A stretch of 11,578 nucleotides of DNA from Acidimicrobiaceae bacterium (GCA_002722525.1 PBMJ01000011.1:1-11578); one strand, 5' to 3'. Numbered from the stretch's first letter, positions 1-7,290 are shown. Numbers and translations are program-made. Notes: generated from the letters alone by a model not told the origin.

Positions 1-1140
1 AAAGAAGTCCGTGAGTATTTTGCTGGACTGATGACAGATGATGTCCGCGAGGGCCTACGAGGCGCACACGAAACTTCACCAATTCGACGACAGTTATTTC
101 GCCAAATGGGTAAAGATGGCATGCTGGGCGTCGGCTGGCCGAAAGAATACGGTGGACAAGGACGCACGCCCACAGACCAGTTCATTTTTTACGATGAATC
201 TGTCCGAGCAAATGCTCCAATGCCATTTGTCACCCTAAATACGGTCGGACCGACACTTATGGAAATGGGAAGCCAAGAGCACAAGGACTTCTTTCTTCCG
301 AAAATTCTTTCCGGTGAAATTACATTCGCTATTGGATATAGCGAAGCAGGAGCCGGAACAGACCTTCTGTCTTTAAGTACCCGAGCTGAACGCGACGGTG
401 ATGAATGGGTGATAAATGGCCAAAAGATGTGGACCAGCGGCGCTAATGAAGCCGATTATGTCTGGTTAGCGTGTAGAACGAACCCTGAAGCCAAGAAGCA
501 TAAAGGGATTTCAATCATTATTGTCCCAACGGAAACGCAAGGCTTTAGCTATACCCCAATCGTCACCGTAGGTAATGCCACTACAACAGCTACCTACTAT
601 GACGAAGTCAGAGTGCCGTTCACAAATCTAGTTGGTGATCTTGATGGAGGGTGGGGGCTTATAGCAAGCCAATTGAACCACGAACGAGTTGGGCTAGCTG
701 CTGTTAGTGTCCTTTCATTCCGACTTTTTGATGATGTTCTCAGATGGGCCTCAACAACAGAAACCGGCAACGGACAATTCGTTATAGACATTCCATGGGT
801 GCAGATGGACCTAGCAAAATGCAGGGCAAAGCTCGACGCGCTTAATCTGATGAACTGGAGAATGACAACAGCCGTTGAAGCAGGCCAACTGCAGCCCTAT
901 CACGCTTCTACAGCGAAGGTGTATGGAACTGAAAGCGTAGCCGACGTATATCATTTGCTTCTCGGAGTTGTAGGAGCAGCTGGACATGTACGCGGTGGTT
1001 CACCAGGGGTGATTCTTCGAGGAGAACTTGAAGCCGCCGGCCGATCAGCGCAGATAAATACTTTCGGCGGCGGAGTAAATGAAATACAACGAGAAATCAT
1101 AGCTTGGATGGGGCTAGGAATGAGCAGAGGGAAACGCTAG
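1..1140 (+). CDS. Acyl-CoA dehydrogenase, FadE29-like catalytic subunit (5' end outside window)
   Basis: FAD-dependent alpha,beta-dehydrogenation of an acyl-CoA. The frame is open from base 1, and residues before the first in-window ATG (base 31) read KEVREYFAGL, normal for the first helix of this family, so the gene begins upstream; probably only 10-20 residues are missing. Visible motifs are a GYSEAGAGTDL flavin/substrate loop (about bases 328-366), the EWVINGQKMWTSGA beta-domain motif, and GVNEIQREI near the C terminus. The catalytic base is probably the Glu of NHERVG (codon 682-684), the isovaleryl-CoA-dehydrogenase position on helix G; the alternative MCAD position is Gly. The usual RxxFG flavin-contacting Arg motif after helix G is not recognisable, as expected if a partner subunit supplies it. 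The stop lies 3 bases before the next FadE gene. Known relatives (mycobacterial FadE28-FadE29) form alpha2beta2 enzymes on steroid side chains; the substrate here is unknown. Confidence 0.9.
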   Translation, partial: KEVREYFAGLMTDDVREGLRGAHETSPIRRQLFRQMGKDGMLGVGWPKEYGGQGRTPTDQFIFYDESVRANAPMPFVTLNTVGPTLMEMGSQEHKDFFLPKILSGEITFAIGYSEAGAGTDLLSLSTRAERDGDEWVINGQKMWTSGANEADYVWLACRTNPEAKKHKGISIIIVPTETQGFSYTPIVTVGNATTTATYYDEVRVPFTNLVGDLDGGWGLIASQLNHERVGLAAVSVLSFRLFDDVLRWASTTETGNGQFVIDIPWVQMDLAKCRAKLDALNLMNWRMTTAVEAGQLQPYHASTAKVYGTESVADVYHLLLGVVGAAGHVRGGSPGVILRGELEAAGRSAQINTFGGGVNEIQREIIAWMGLGMSRGKR

Positions 1141-1143
1141 CCC

Positions 1144-2277
1144 ATGAACTTCGACCTCACCGAAGAGCAGCAAGCGTTATCAGAACTCAGCAAACAAATC
1201 TTTGAAGGATCATCGCCAGTTGATCGTGTAGAAGAAATCGAAACAACAGAGGATCGTTTTGACCGACCGCTATGGGAAGAACTCGCAAGCGCCAACCTTC
1301 TCGGAGTAGCTATACCAGAAGAGTATGGCGGTCTCGGATTTGGAATTTTCGAACTCGCTCTCATCCTTGAACAACAAGGGCGAACAGTCGCCCCAGTTCC
1401 TCTCCTTTCAACACTTGTAATGGGAGCGCTGCCTATCGTTGAATACGGAACAGATGAACAGCAGTCAAGATTGCTACCAGCCATTTCATCAGGCAAATGC
1501 ATAGTCACCGGAGCTTTTCAGGAATGGGGCGCCAATAACCCATTGAACACCTCAACGGAGGCCCAATACAGCCAAGGAAAATGGACACTGAGTGGAACAA
1601 AACCTGCCGTGCCAGCTGCGCATATTGCCGACTACATTCTCATACCAGCAAAAACAGGGCCAGAAGATTCCTGCTTGTTTCTCGTCGAAAGAGAAGCTGA
1701 CGGCCTAAAGATCACTCCCAACATTACTACGAACAGGGAACTTCAAGCTCAGATAGATTGCGACACTGTTCCGGCTGAACCACTTGGAGATCCTACGCAA
1801 GGAAATCTTTCAATCATTTGGATGTTAGAAAGAATTAATGTTGCGACATCAGCTGTAGCAGTTGGCTGCTGCGCCAAGGCCACCGAAATGGCGGCAGAAT
1901 ACACCAGCGAACGTGAGCAATTTGGAAGGCCATTATCTCACAACCAAGCAGTAACGCAGAGGGCGGCAGACTGTTACATAGGAACAGATGCTATGCGGCT
2001 TGTGCTTTGGCAAGCAGCGTGGCGGCTGGATGCAGGTTATCCAGCCTCAGAAGAAGTACGAATAGCGAAATGGTGGGCCTCAGAAGTTGGACAGAAAGTA
2101 GTCCATGATGTGCAGCATCTCCATGGAGGTATGGGAGCGGATGTCGATTACCCTGTGCACCGGTATTTTCTATGGGTGAAACAACTCGAAAATTTTCTAG
2201 GGGGAGGATCCTCACAACTGGCTGAACTAGGTTCGCTTATAACGACAAAGGCGAAAGCAAACACGTTTACATATTGA
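1144..2277 (+). CDS. Acyl-CoA dehydrogenase, FadE28-like non-catalytic partner subunit
   Basis: A 377-residue acyl-CoA dehydrogenase-fold protein. It has a standard start (MNFDLTEEQQAL), IPEEYGG at about residues 58-64, the flavin-contacting REQFGRP motif at 257-263, and a C-terminal block (HLHGGMGADVDYPVHRYF) typical of FadE28-type subunits. A gapless alignment anchored on Arg257 and Gly241 puts Ile231 at the isovaleryl-CoA-dehydrogenase Glu position. The MCAD Glu position falls in FLGGGSSQ (around Gly353). Both possible catalytic bases are therefore missing, although a Glu at 229 lies two residues away. With the upstream gene, which has the Glu but lacks RxQFG, this looks like one heteromeric enzyme. 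The genes are 3 bases apart and surely cotranscribed. Confidence in the family is high; in the non-catalytic role, moderate. Confidence 0.92.
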   Translation: MNFDLTEEQQALSELSKQIFEGSSPVDRVEEIETTEDRFDRPLWEELASANLLGVAIPEEYGGLGFGIFELALILEQQGRTVAPVPLLSTLVMGALPIVEYGTDEQQSRLLPAISSGKCIVTGAFQEWGANNPLNTSTEAQYSQGKWTLSGTKPAVPAAHIADYILIPAKTGPEDSCLFLVEREADGLKITPNITTNRELQAQIDCDTVPAEPLGDPTQGNLSIIWMLERINVATSAVAVGCCAKATEMAAEYTSEREQFGRPLSHNQAVTQRAADCYIGTDAMRLVLWQAAWRLDAGYPASEEVRIAKWWASEVGQKVVHDVQHLHGGMGADVDYPVHRYFLWVKQLENFLGGGSSQLAELGSLITTKAKANTFTY

Positions 2278-2287
2278 AAAGAGGACT

Positions 2288-2872
2288 ATGAGCTCACAGC
2301 ACTCATATTTGCCAGCTAGCACGCTCGAGCAAACTGCTAGCTACAATCACGCCCGATATGGGCACACCCTGAAGATTTTCGCAGACGTAGCATCACAGTC
2401 CAAGCACGATCAGCAGACATGCTGCGCAGAATGGAATGTCCAAGATGTCCTTGAACATGCGACCATGGTAATGACGATGGTGGATCAGGTAGATGCTGAT
2501 GAACCAAATTTTTCAACAGAGTCTGACCCTATAACTCTCGCCGCCCATTATGCGCAAGGGATAGAAGACCGATGGAATGAAGAGAGTCTTAAAAAAATTG
2601 TCAAAACACCGTTCGGCGAGATGTCGGTAGATGATTTTCTCGGGATTATTTTTATCGACACGATAACGCATGTTTGGGATATTGCTGATGCGTCAGCAAT
2701 TGATCATTGCATCCCGCAAGCGATGGCTGAGGAAGCATACGATGTGATGAAACCAAGAGAGGCAGGGTTACGCGGGCCAGGACGGTTCGACCCTGCTATC
2801 GACATTGAAACGGATGATTCCGTCGAACGGTTCATAGCCTTCACCGGAAGATCTTCAGTTCGCAACGTTTAA
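2288..2872 (+). CDS. TIGR03086/maleylpyruvate-isomerase-like DinB-fold metal-binding protein
   Basis: A 194-residue protein resembling the actinobacterial TIGR03086 branch of the mycothiol-dependent maleylpyruvate isomerase N-terminal (DinB-like four-helix) family. Signature segments are AEWNVQDVLEH (47-57), DTITHVWDIADA (124-135) and a C-terminal FIAFTGR (182-188). His57 and His128 are probable metal ligands; Asp124 sits where a Glu is usual in maleylpyruvate isomerase. Members are proposed to use mycothiol or a similar thiol, but most, including this one, have no proven reaction. The start is set by an AAGAGGA ribosome site at 2279-2285 with a very short spacer, 10 bases after the upstream FadE stop, so it closes the FadE operon. 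Its stop codon shares bases with the stop of the opposite-strand hydrolase. Confidence 0.8.
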   Translation: MSSQHSYLPASTLEQTASYNHARYGHTLKIFADVASQSKHDQQTCCAEWNVQDVLEHATMVMTMVDQVDADEPNFSTESDPITLAAHYAQGIEDRWNEESLKKIVKTPFGEMSVDDFLGIIFIDTITHVWDIADASAIDHCIPQAMAEEAYDVMKPREAGLRGPGRFDPAIDIETDDSVERFIAFTGRSSVRNV

Positions 2873-3792
2873 GCTGAAAAGGCGAGTTCCAAGCCCGATC
2901 TAGGCCAATCCAGAGCAAGTAGCGACCCAGAACCCGATTCAGTGACGTATGCTATATTCTCTCCACCTCGGCTGAAAGCAACATTAGTTGTTAACGGCCC
3001 ATCGATCGATACGTACTCATGGGATTCATCAGGCCTGACGACAAGAAGGCCATCAGGTAACGCGGCCACAACGACACAGCCGTCTTTCTCAACGGCGAGC
3101 GAGTCGAGCGAGCCAAGAGTATTAGCTATACAGCGACCTCTTCTGCTTTTGAGAACTCCAGGCTCCTCGAGATCATACGCCCATAATCTTCCAGTCGTAG
3201 TCTGAGCAACGTACAGCGTCTCCCCATCAGGAGAAAGCCCACATCCATTCGGGTGATCAATATTATCTATCCACCGCTGAATAGACGATCCGTCAGGCTG
3301 GGCGTAATAGACAGCTCCCTTATCTATATCCCTTGGACGCTGTTTTCCAAGATCAGTGAACCAAAAACCACCAGCTTCGTCGAAAACGATATCATTCGGA
3401 CCGCACAAATGATCTCCCTCGAACTCATGATAAACCTGAGTAATCTCTCCGGTAGTAAGATCAACACGATCTACAGAACCAGACACGTAATTTGGAGGCT
3501 GATTTGCTCCTGTTGAACGATCAAGCGGAAATCGCATACCCTTATGTTCGGTCCAAATAAACCCACCATTATTACAAACGTACATGCAACCATCTGGTCC
3601 AACGGCTGCGCCATTCGGCCCTGCGGAACCTGGATCCTCCCATTCAGCAATAGTCTCTTTCACCCCTTGCGGTGTGACGCGTGAAAGACGCGGTCCAGAT
3701 ATTTCTACAAGCACAATACTGCCGTCGTCCATGACAACAGGGCCTTCAGGAAAATCAAGACCAGTCGCTACCACAGTTACATTCTTTTCCAT
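2869..3792 (-). CDS. SMP-30/gluconolactonase/LRE-family hydrolase
   Basis: A six-bladed beta-propeller metal-dependent lactonase-type enzyme, 307 residues from the chosen start. Family motifs and likely metal ligands are Glu16 in LDFPEGPV, Asn133 in CGPNDIVFD, Asn182 in HPNGCGLSPDGETLYV and Asp230 in SLDSLAV, matching the Glu/Asn/Asn/Asp set of SMP-30 and gluconolactonases. There is no signal peptide, so it is probably cytoplasmic. The frame can be read back to a GTG at 3849 and an ATG at 3801. I prefer ATG 3792 because homologues begin just before the ATGLxFPEGPV segment, and a TAATGT -10-like hexamer lies 5 bases upstream; 3801 is the main alternative. In a degradation cluster it could open a lactone formed during ring or side-chain oxidation, but the substrate is not visible from sequence. 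Confidence 0.85.
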   Translation of the reverse strand: MEKNVTVVATGLDFPEGPVVMDDGSIVLVEISGPRLSRVTPQGVKETIAEWEDPGSAGPNGAAVGPDGCMYVCNNGGFIWTEHKGMRFPLDRSTGANQPPNYVSGSVDRVDLTTGEITQVYHEFEGDHLCGPNDIVFDEAGGFWFTDLGKQRPRDIDKGAVYYAQPDGSSIQRWIDNIDHPNGCGLSPDGETLYVAQTTTGRLWAYDLEEPGVLKSRRGRCIANTLGSLDSLAVEKDGCVVVAALPDGLLVVRPDESHEYVSIDGPLTTNVAFSRGGENIAYVTESGSGSLLALDWPRSGLELAFSA

Positions 3793-3797
3793 ACCAA

Positions 3798-3803
3798 ACA
3801 TTA
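3798..3803 (-). promoter_or_regulatory. Possible leaderless -10 element for the SMP-30 gene
   Basis: TAATGT on the minus strand, 5 bases before ATG 3792, fits the TANNNT -10 seen at actinobacterial leaderless genes, though the spacing is short by a base or so. No -35 is recognisable, and it overlaps the alternative ATG at 3801. Confidence 0.3.
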
Positions 3804-3837
3804 CACGAGACCTATGCGGAGGGCATCCAGATCCGAT

Positions 3838-3843
3838 TAGAAT
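3838..3843 (+). promoter_or_regulatory. -10 element placing transcription start at ATG 3850 (leaderless)
   Basis: TAGAAT on the plus strand is followed by exactly six bases and then ATG 3850, so a normal +1 would fall on the A of the start codon. There is no ribosome site before this ATG and no clear -35. The geometry matches leaderless promoters common in actinobacteria. Confidence 0.5.
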
Positions 3844-3849
3844 CTTCAC

Positions 3850-4155
3850 ATGTTTATTTCCATTGATCCAGAAACAAAAACTGCTTCAATCCAAGAACCT
3901 GAAGTCCTAACCGCATTCCATATTGAAAGCCCAGAACTTAACGAAGATGTTGTCGCTTCTATCATCGGAAATGGTGCAGAGGCAGCTGAAGACGCACATG
4001 TGTTGGTGAATTTTGAATGGATCACCCGAAATGTTGAAGGGAAAGTCTCCAGCAATTGGAAAAAAGACTTTTCAGAAATGGTGCAATATGCAACGAGTAA
4101 AGGATGGGTCAATGAATCCGAGACACATTTAAAGGCGCATTTTAAAATTGACTAA
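3850..4155 (+). CDS. Small hypothetical protein (101 aa), unrecognised
   Basis: I do not recognise this family. The 101-residue product has an acidic first half (to about residue 50) and a more basic, Lys-rich second half, with no signal peptide, membrane segment or Cys motif. A beta-strand-like stretch (HVLVNFEWITRNV, 50-62) is followed by a probable amphipathic helix (about 70-84). The start is ATG 3850: no Shine-Dalgarno is present, but a TAGAAT -10 sits six bases upstream, so the mRNA is probably leaderless. Its sense, its length and the absence of a better overlapping frame support a real gene; the 88-residue opposite frame at 3846-4112 looks like a shadow. It lies between the divergent SMP-30 gene and the downstream acyl-CoA synthetase, 39 bases from the latter, with which it may be partly cotranscribed. 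Confidence 0.6.
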   Translation: MFISIDPETKTASIQEPEVLTAFHIESPELNEDVVASIIGNGAEAAEDAHVLVNFEWITRNVEGKVSSNWKKDFSEMVQYATSKGWVNESETHLKAHFKID

Positions 4156-4169
4156 CTCAATCTTAAAAT
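4141..4169 (+). promoter_or_regulatory. Candidate promoter of the acyl-CoA synthetase gene
   Basis: TTTAAA (4141-4146) and TAAAAT (4164-4169) are separated by 17 bases, a fair sigma-70-type match. The -35 lies inside the end of the upstream small gene. Expected +1 is near 4176, giving a leader of about 19 bases that contains the GGGGGA ribosome site at 4185-4190, four bases before ATG 4195. Confidence 0.4.
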
Positions 4170-4194
4170 ATGTTCCCATTAGGCGGGGGAAAGT

Positions 4195-5745
4195 ATGGGA
4201 ATAGAAACAACTGATCTATGGAAACTAGTTCTCGAACGAGCTGAACTCACCCCCGAGTCGAAAATGCTTGTTGATGAACAAGAACGAAGGTTAACTTTTC
4301 TCGAATATAAGATCGCATCTCAGCAAATGGCAGCCGGCCTTTACGAGCTGGGAGTCAAAGAAGGCGATGTAGTGACTTGGGAACTCCCCACATGGATAGA
4401 AACTGTTGTCTTATCTGCAGCTCTCAGCCGCTTAGGAGCAATCCAAAATCCGATCATTGCGATCTACCGAGAACGAGAGGTCGGATTTTGCGTAAAACAA
4501 GCAAATGCCTCATTTCTGATAACTCCCAAAGAGTATCGAGGGTTTAATTTCGAAGAGATGGGATCGAACATCGCCGCATCAACTGATCAGTTGACATCTC
4601 TTGCTGTAGAACCCAATGATTTTCCGTCTGCCGACCCAGCCATACTTCCCACATATTTGGAAGGGAAAGAAAATGCATTGCGGTGGCTGTGCTACACGTC
4701 GGGAACTACGTCAGACCCAAAAGGTGCAAAGCACACCGACGCATCTGTTGCTGCGATAGGGAAAAGCATGGGGGAGAGGTTAGACGTCCAGTTCGGAGAT
4801 AGGCCAGCGCTAGTTTTCCCATTTCCTCATATCGGAGGCTTGACTTGGCTGTTTACGGCATTGCAAACCGGAGCAACATTAATATGCGATGCCGCATTTG
4901 ACCCCGTGAAAACAACAGAGCTTCTATCACGAGAAGATTGCACACATCCCGGCGCAGGGACACCATTCCATATGGCGTACCTCAACGCACAACGAGCAAA
5001 TCCTTCAAAAAAACTATTCCCAAATGTAAAAAACTTCCCTGGGGGAGGCGCACCTAAACCCGTAACCCTTCATACAGAAGTCAAAGCGGAACTAGGGGGA
5101 AGCGGTATTGTCTCCGGATGGGGGCTAACGGAAGCACCAATACTTTCTATGGGGGCAGATACAGACCCTGATGACAAACTTGCAACGTCAGAAGGTAGAG
5201 CCATGCCCGGAGTAGACCTTATTACTGTCAAAGCAGATGGATCACTTGCCAAATCAGGAGAAGAAGGAGAATTGCGTGCAAAAGCGCCCCAACTGATGCT
5301 CGGTTATCTAGACGCATCCCTCGATAAAGAAGCCTTTGATGAAAACGGTTATTTTCGAACCGGTGATCTAGGGATTATTGACGAGGACGGATATGTCGTA
5401 ATCTCTGGAAGGTTAAAAGACGTCATCATACGACACGGTGAAAATATCTCGGCTAAAGAAGTTGAAGATCTTCTCTTCGGTCACCCACAGATTGTAGATG
5501 TAGCAGTTATTGGCCTACCAGATACGGTTACCGGTGAGCGGGCGTGCGCTGTAGTATCTACCACCGAAGACCACAGCCCTATTACTTTGAGTGAGCTTCG
5601 TACTTACTTGGAAAATGCCGGTCTTAGGAAAAACGCCATCCCTGAGCAATTAATGATAATTGACTCAATCCCTAGGAACCCTTCAGGAAAAGTAACCAAA
5701 AACGTCCTCCAGGAACAGTTCAAGACAGTACCTTTTGAACGCTAA
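4195..5745 (+). CDS. Acyl-CoA synthetase (AMP-forming), cyclohexanecarboxylate-CoA-ligase-like
   Basis: A 516-residue ANL-superfamily ligase that activates a carboxylic acid via an acyl-adenylate to its CoA thioester. The full motif set is present: P-loop A3 YTSGTTSDPKG (167-177), A5 GWGLTEA (308-314), A7 YFRTGDLG (386-393) with its ATP-ribose Asp, hinge A8 GRLKDVIIRHGENI (405-418), and the A10 lysine K499 in NPSGKV. The N-terminal segment (WELPTWIE, GAIQNPI, IYREREVGF, YRGF) resembles the cyclohexanecarboxylate-CoA ligase group and related FadDs more than long-chain fatty-acid ligases, so the substrate may be alicyclic or a steroid/terpenoid acid; that is inference. Ribosome site GGGGGA is four bases before the ATG. 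It abuts the opposite-strand LLM gene stop-to-stop with no gap. It probably supplies CoA substrate to the FadE pair. Confidence 0.9.
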   Translation: MGIETTDLWKLVLERAELTPESKMLVDEQERRLTFLEYKIASQQMAAGLYELGVKEGDVVTWELPTWIETVVLSAALSRLGAIQNPIIAIYREREVGFCVKQANASFLITPKEYRGFNFEEMGSNIAASTDQLTSLAVEPNDFPSADPAILPTYLEGKENALRWLCYTSGTTSDPKGAKHTDASVAAIGKSMGERLDVQFGDRPALVFPFPHIGGLTWLFTALQTGATLICDAAFDPVKTTELLSREDCTHPGAGTPFHMAYLNAQRANPSKKLFPNVKNFPGGGAPKPVTLHTEVKAELGGSGIVSGWGLTEAPILSMGADTDPDDKLATSEGRAMPGVDLITVKADGSLAKSGEEGELRAKAPQLMLGYLDASLDKEAFDENGYFRTGDLGIIDEDGYVVISGRLKDVIIRHGENISAKEVEDLLFGHPQIVDVAVIGLPDTVTGERACAVVSTTEDHSPITLSELRTYLENAGLRKNAIPEQLMIIDSIPRNPSGKVTKNVLQEQFKTVPFER

Positions 5746-6759
5746 TTAAGAATTCTTGACGCCACGAACCAAGTCGGTTAGCCAAGAAGGGTCGATGCCT
5801 TGAGGAATAGATAAAGCAACCCGATCAGCGGTTTGTCCAAACCTTTCGGCAAGCTCCTCACCAACTTCATATGGTGTCCCGACAACCGATAGAGCCTGCA
5901 AGTGTTCTTGGGTAAAAAGATCTCCCAATTTCCCCCATTCTCCCTTTTTGGTCATTTGCCGAAGCTGCGGTTGAAGGTCACCCCATCCGTGGGTTTCAAG
6001 AACGGGTCTATAGGCTGGCGTTGATCCATAGAATCCGAGCATCCCACGGACGATAGATTCGGCTCGCCCTCTGCTTTCCTCAGTACCATCATGAACTCCG
6101 ACGATAGCTCCAACAGTGAGCGTGAAACTAGAAGGGTCTTTCCCTCGAGAGTTCAATCCGGTCATCATATTCGGAATCGTGTGCTTGATAAGGTGCTCGT
6201 GTGAGGTGAAGGGGTGAACGAGGAGCCCATCCGCGCATGCGCCCGCTAGCTGTGTCATCTTCGGTCCTAAAGCAGCAAGCCAGACCGGCGGCGGACCGCA
6301 TTGAAGAGGTTCCGGAGTCAGCATCGGAGATGAGAGGGTATGTCGCGTCCATTCTCCTTCAAAGTTAAGAGCTGTTTCATGCTGCCACGAGTCAAAAATA
6401 GCTTTAGTTGCTTCTACGATTTCTCGCATTTGACGAAGCGGACTTTCCCAGATAGAACCATACCGATTTTCAATATGGGGTCGAATCTGAGAGCCCAGCC
6501 CTAAAGCAAACCGACCACCGGTCAATCGTTGTAAATCCCAAGCTTGATAAGCGAGATGCATGGGGCTTCGAGGAATTGCGACGGCAATGTTCGTATAAAC
6601 CATTCCATTGGTAACAGTTCCAGCGCGAACCAGTGGGAAGAAGACGTCGCCTTTTCCTTCATAGGTAAATAATCCATCAGCACCCGAAGCGTCCAAATCT
6701 TTCGCAGTTTCCGCATTGGTTTCTAAATTTGCGTTTAATAACACATCAACGGCAATCAT
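5746..6759 (-). CDS. LLM-class F420-dependent oxidoreductase, TIGR03617 type
   Basis: A luciferase-like TIM-barrel oxidoreductase, 337 residues from the chosen start, expected to use F420/F420H2 for hydride transfer. Hallmarks are IAVAIPRSPMHLAYQAWDLQRLTGGRFALGLG-type core (about 58-89), SQIRPHIENRYG (90-101), PPPVWLAALGPKMTQLAGACADG (156-178) and VHPFTS (181-186), which together point to TIGR03617. The frame opens at a GTG (6795), but the first 12 residues are atypical. I prefer ATG 6759 because a TAGTGT -10 lies seven bases upstream and homologues begin at the first beta-strand. A mycobacterial relative (Rv3520c, from memory) sits beside the ltp4/ltp3 genes, matching the downstream block in this window. 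The substrate is unknown; reduction or oxidation of a ring or carbonyl in the same pathway is likely. Confidence 0.87.
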   Translation of the reverse strand: MIAVDVLLNANLETNAETAKDLDASGADGLFTYEGKGDVFFPLVRAGTVTNGMVYTNIAVAIPRSPMHLAYQAWDLQRLTGGRFALGLGSQIRPHIENRYGSIWESPLRQMREIVEATKAIFDSWQHETALNFEGEWTRHTLSSPMLTPEPLQCGPPPVWLAALGPKMTQLAGACADGLLVHPFTSHEHLIKHTIPNMMTGLNSRGKDPSSFTLTVGAIVGVHDGTEESRGRAESIVRGMLGFYGSTPAYRPVLETHGWGDLQPQLRQMTKKGEWGKLGDLFTQEHLQALSVVGTPYEVGEELAERFGQTADRVALSIPQGIDPSWLTDLVRGVKNS

Positions 6760-6766
6760 TGAGCAA

Positions 6767-6772
6767 ACACTA
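6767..6772 (-). promoter_or_regulatory. -10 element for a leaderless LLM oxidoreductase transcript
   Basis: TAGTGT on the minus strand lies seven bases before ATG 6759, in the 41-base gap between the DUF983 stop and the LLM start. There is no Shine-Dalgarno and no good -35. It suggests the LLM gene has its own leaderless start rather than only reading through from DUF983. Confidence 0.45.
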
Positions 6773-6800
6773 TCGCCGGACAGGGGAGAGAACACATTTG

Positions 6801-7274
6801 TTATAAATTTTCACCAACCTGACTCGGTAAGACTTCTTGGATATTTACGAAGTCGTTACCTTTACCAGTTTCGAAGTCTCTTTCTTCTATCGGCCGCATG
6901 AGGATATCGATAGCAGTCCACAAGGTTTTTGAATTTGGATAAAACAGAATTGGGATGGTACCAAAGCAAGCAGCAAACCAAAAAATCCATCTTCCTGTGG
7001 GAATATCCGGATAGGTAGCATAGAAAAAAATAGCAAGCCCTGTGACAAGTAGAAGGAAAGAAACAATCGTATTAATCCCAACGGCGCCTATCCAATGCCC
7101 TTCAATACGTTCAAAATGAAGCTTACAGCAAGGACAATTCCTTTCCATATAGACCCATTTCTTAAACAATTTTCGTTGCCCACACAACGGGCAAGCCTTC
7201 GTTGACCCTCGCCATAGGAGCTTAAATAGATCCCTTCCCTTGGTGGGGTCCTCATTATCTCTTCTATTGTCCAT
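6801..7274 (-). CDS. DUF983 zinc-finger membrane protein
   Basis: A 157-residue DUF983 protein. The N terminus carries the family pattern: LLWRGSTKACPLCG with Cys28 and Cys31, KLFKKW, then MERNCPCCKLHFER with Cys47 and Cys50, a probable four-Cys zinc knuckle. The conserved EGHWIGA follows, then two hydrophobic segments at about 62-86 and 94-113 and a short polar tail. It is probably an inner-membrane protein with the zinc domain in the cytoplasm. Biochemical function is unknown for the family. An upstream ATG at 7304 is possible, but the residues it adds are atypical and it has no ribosome site; ATG 7274 lies just downstream of a TATACT -10. It has no obvious link to the catabolic genes around it. 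Confidence 0.85.
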   Translation of the reverse strand: MDNRRDNEDPTKGRDLFKLLWRGSTKACPLCGQRKLFKKWVYMERNCPCCKLHFERIEGHWIGAVGINTIVSFLLLVTGLAIFFYATYPDIPTGRWIFWFAACFGTIPILFYPNSKTLWTAIDILMRPIEERDFETGKGNDFVNIQEVLPSQVGENL

Positions 7275-7284
7275 TAGTTTATAG

Positions 7285-7290
7285 AGTATA
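7285..7290 (-). promoter_or_regulatory. -10 element of the DUF983 gene
   Basis: TATACT on the minus strand is a strong -10 match located 10 bases before ATG 7274, so the transcript would have only a few untranslated bases. Because it lies downstream of the alternative ATG 7304, it argues for the shorter protein. No -35 is evident at normal spacing. Confidence 0.45.

Noticed and set aside
1137..1508. 123-residue open frame on the minus strand
   Set aside because: It lies wholly over the N-terminal half of the FadE28-like gene, and its translation is Ser/Arg-rich and low in structure, as expected for a shadow frame.
1141..2287. Terminators in the short gaps after the FadE genes
   Set aside because: The gaps are 3 and 10 bases with no inverted repeat or T-run.
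3253..3910. Plus-strand frames inside and past the SMP-30 gene (3253-3516, 3584-3910)
   Set aside because: They are antisense to a protein with clear propeller motifs and metal ligands.
3846..4112. 88-residue minus-strand frame opposite the small hypothetical gene
   Set aside because: Ser/Thr-rich, no promoter or ribosome site seen; the plus-strand frame has a well-placed -10 and more protein-like composition. Since neither has a recognised family, some doubt remains.
4164..4177. KstR-like operator before the acyl-CoA synthetase gene
   Set aside because: The sequence has GTT at the right place but AAT instead of AAC and lacks the terminal A, so it is no better than chance in an AT-rich gap.
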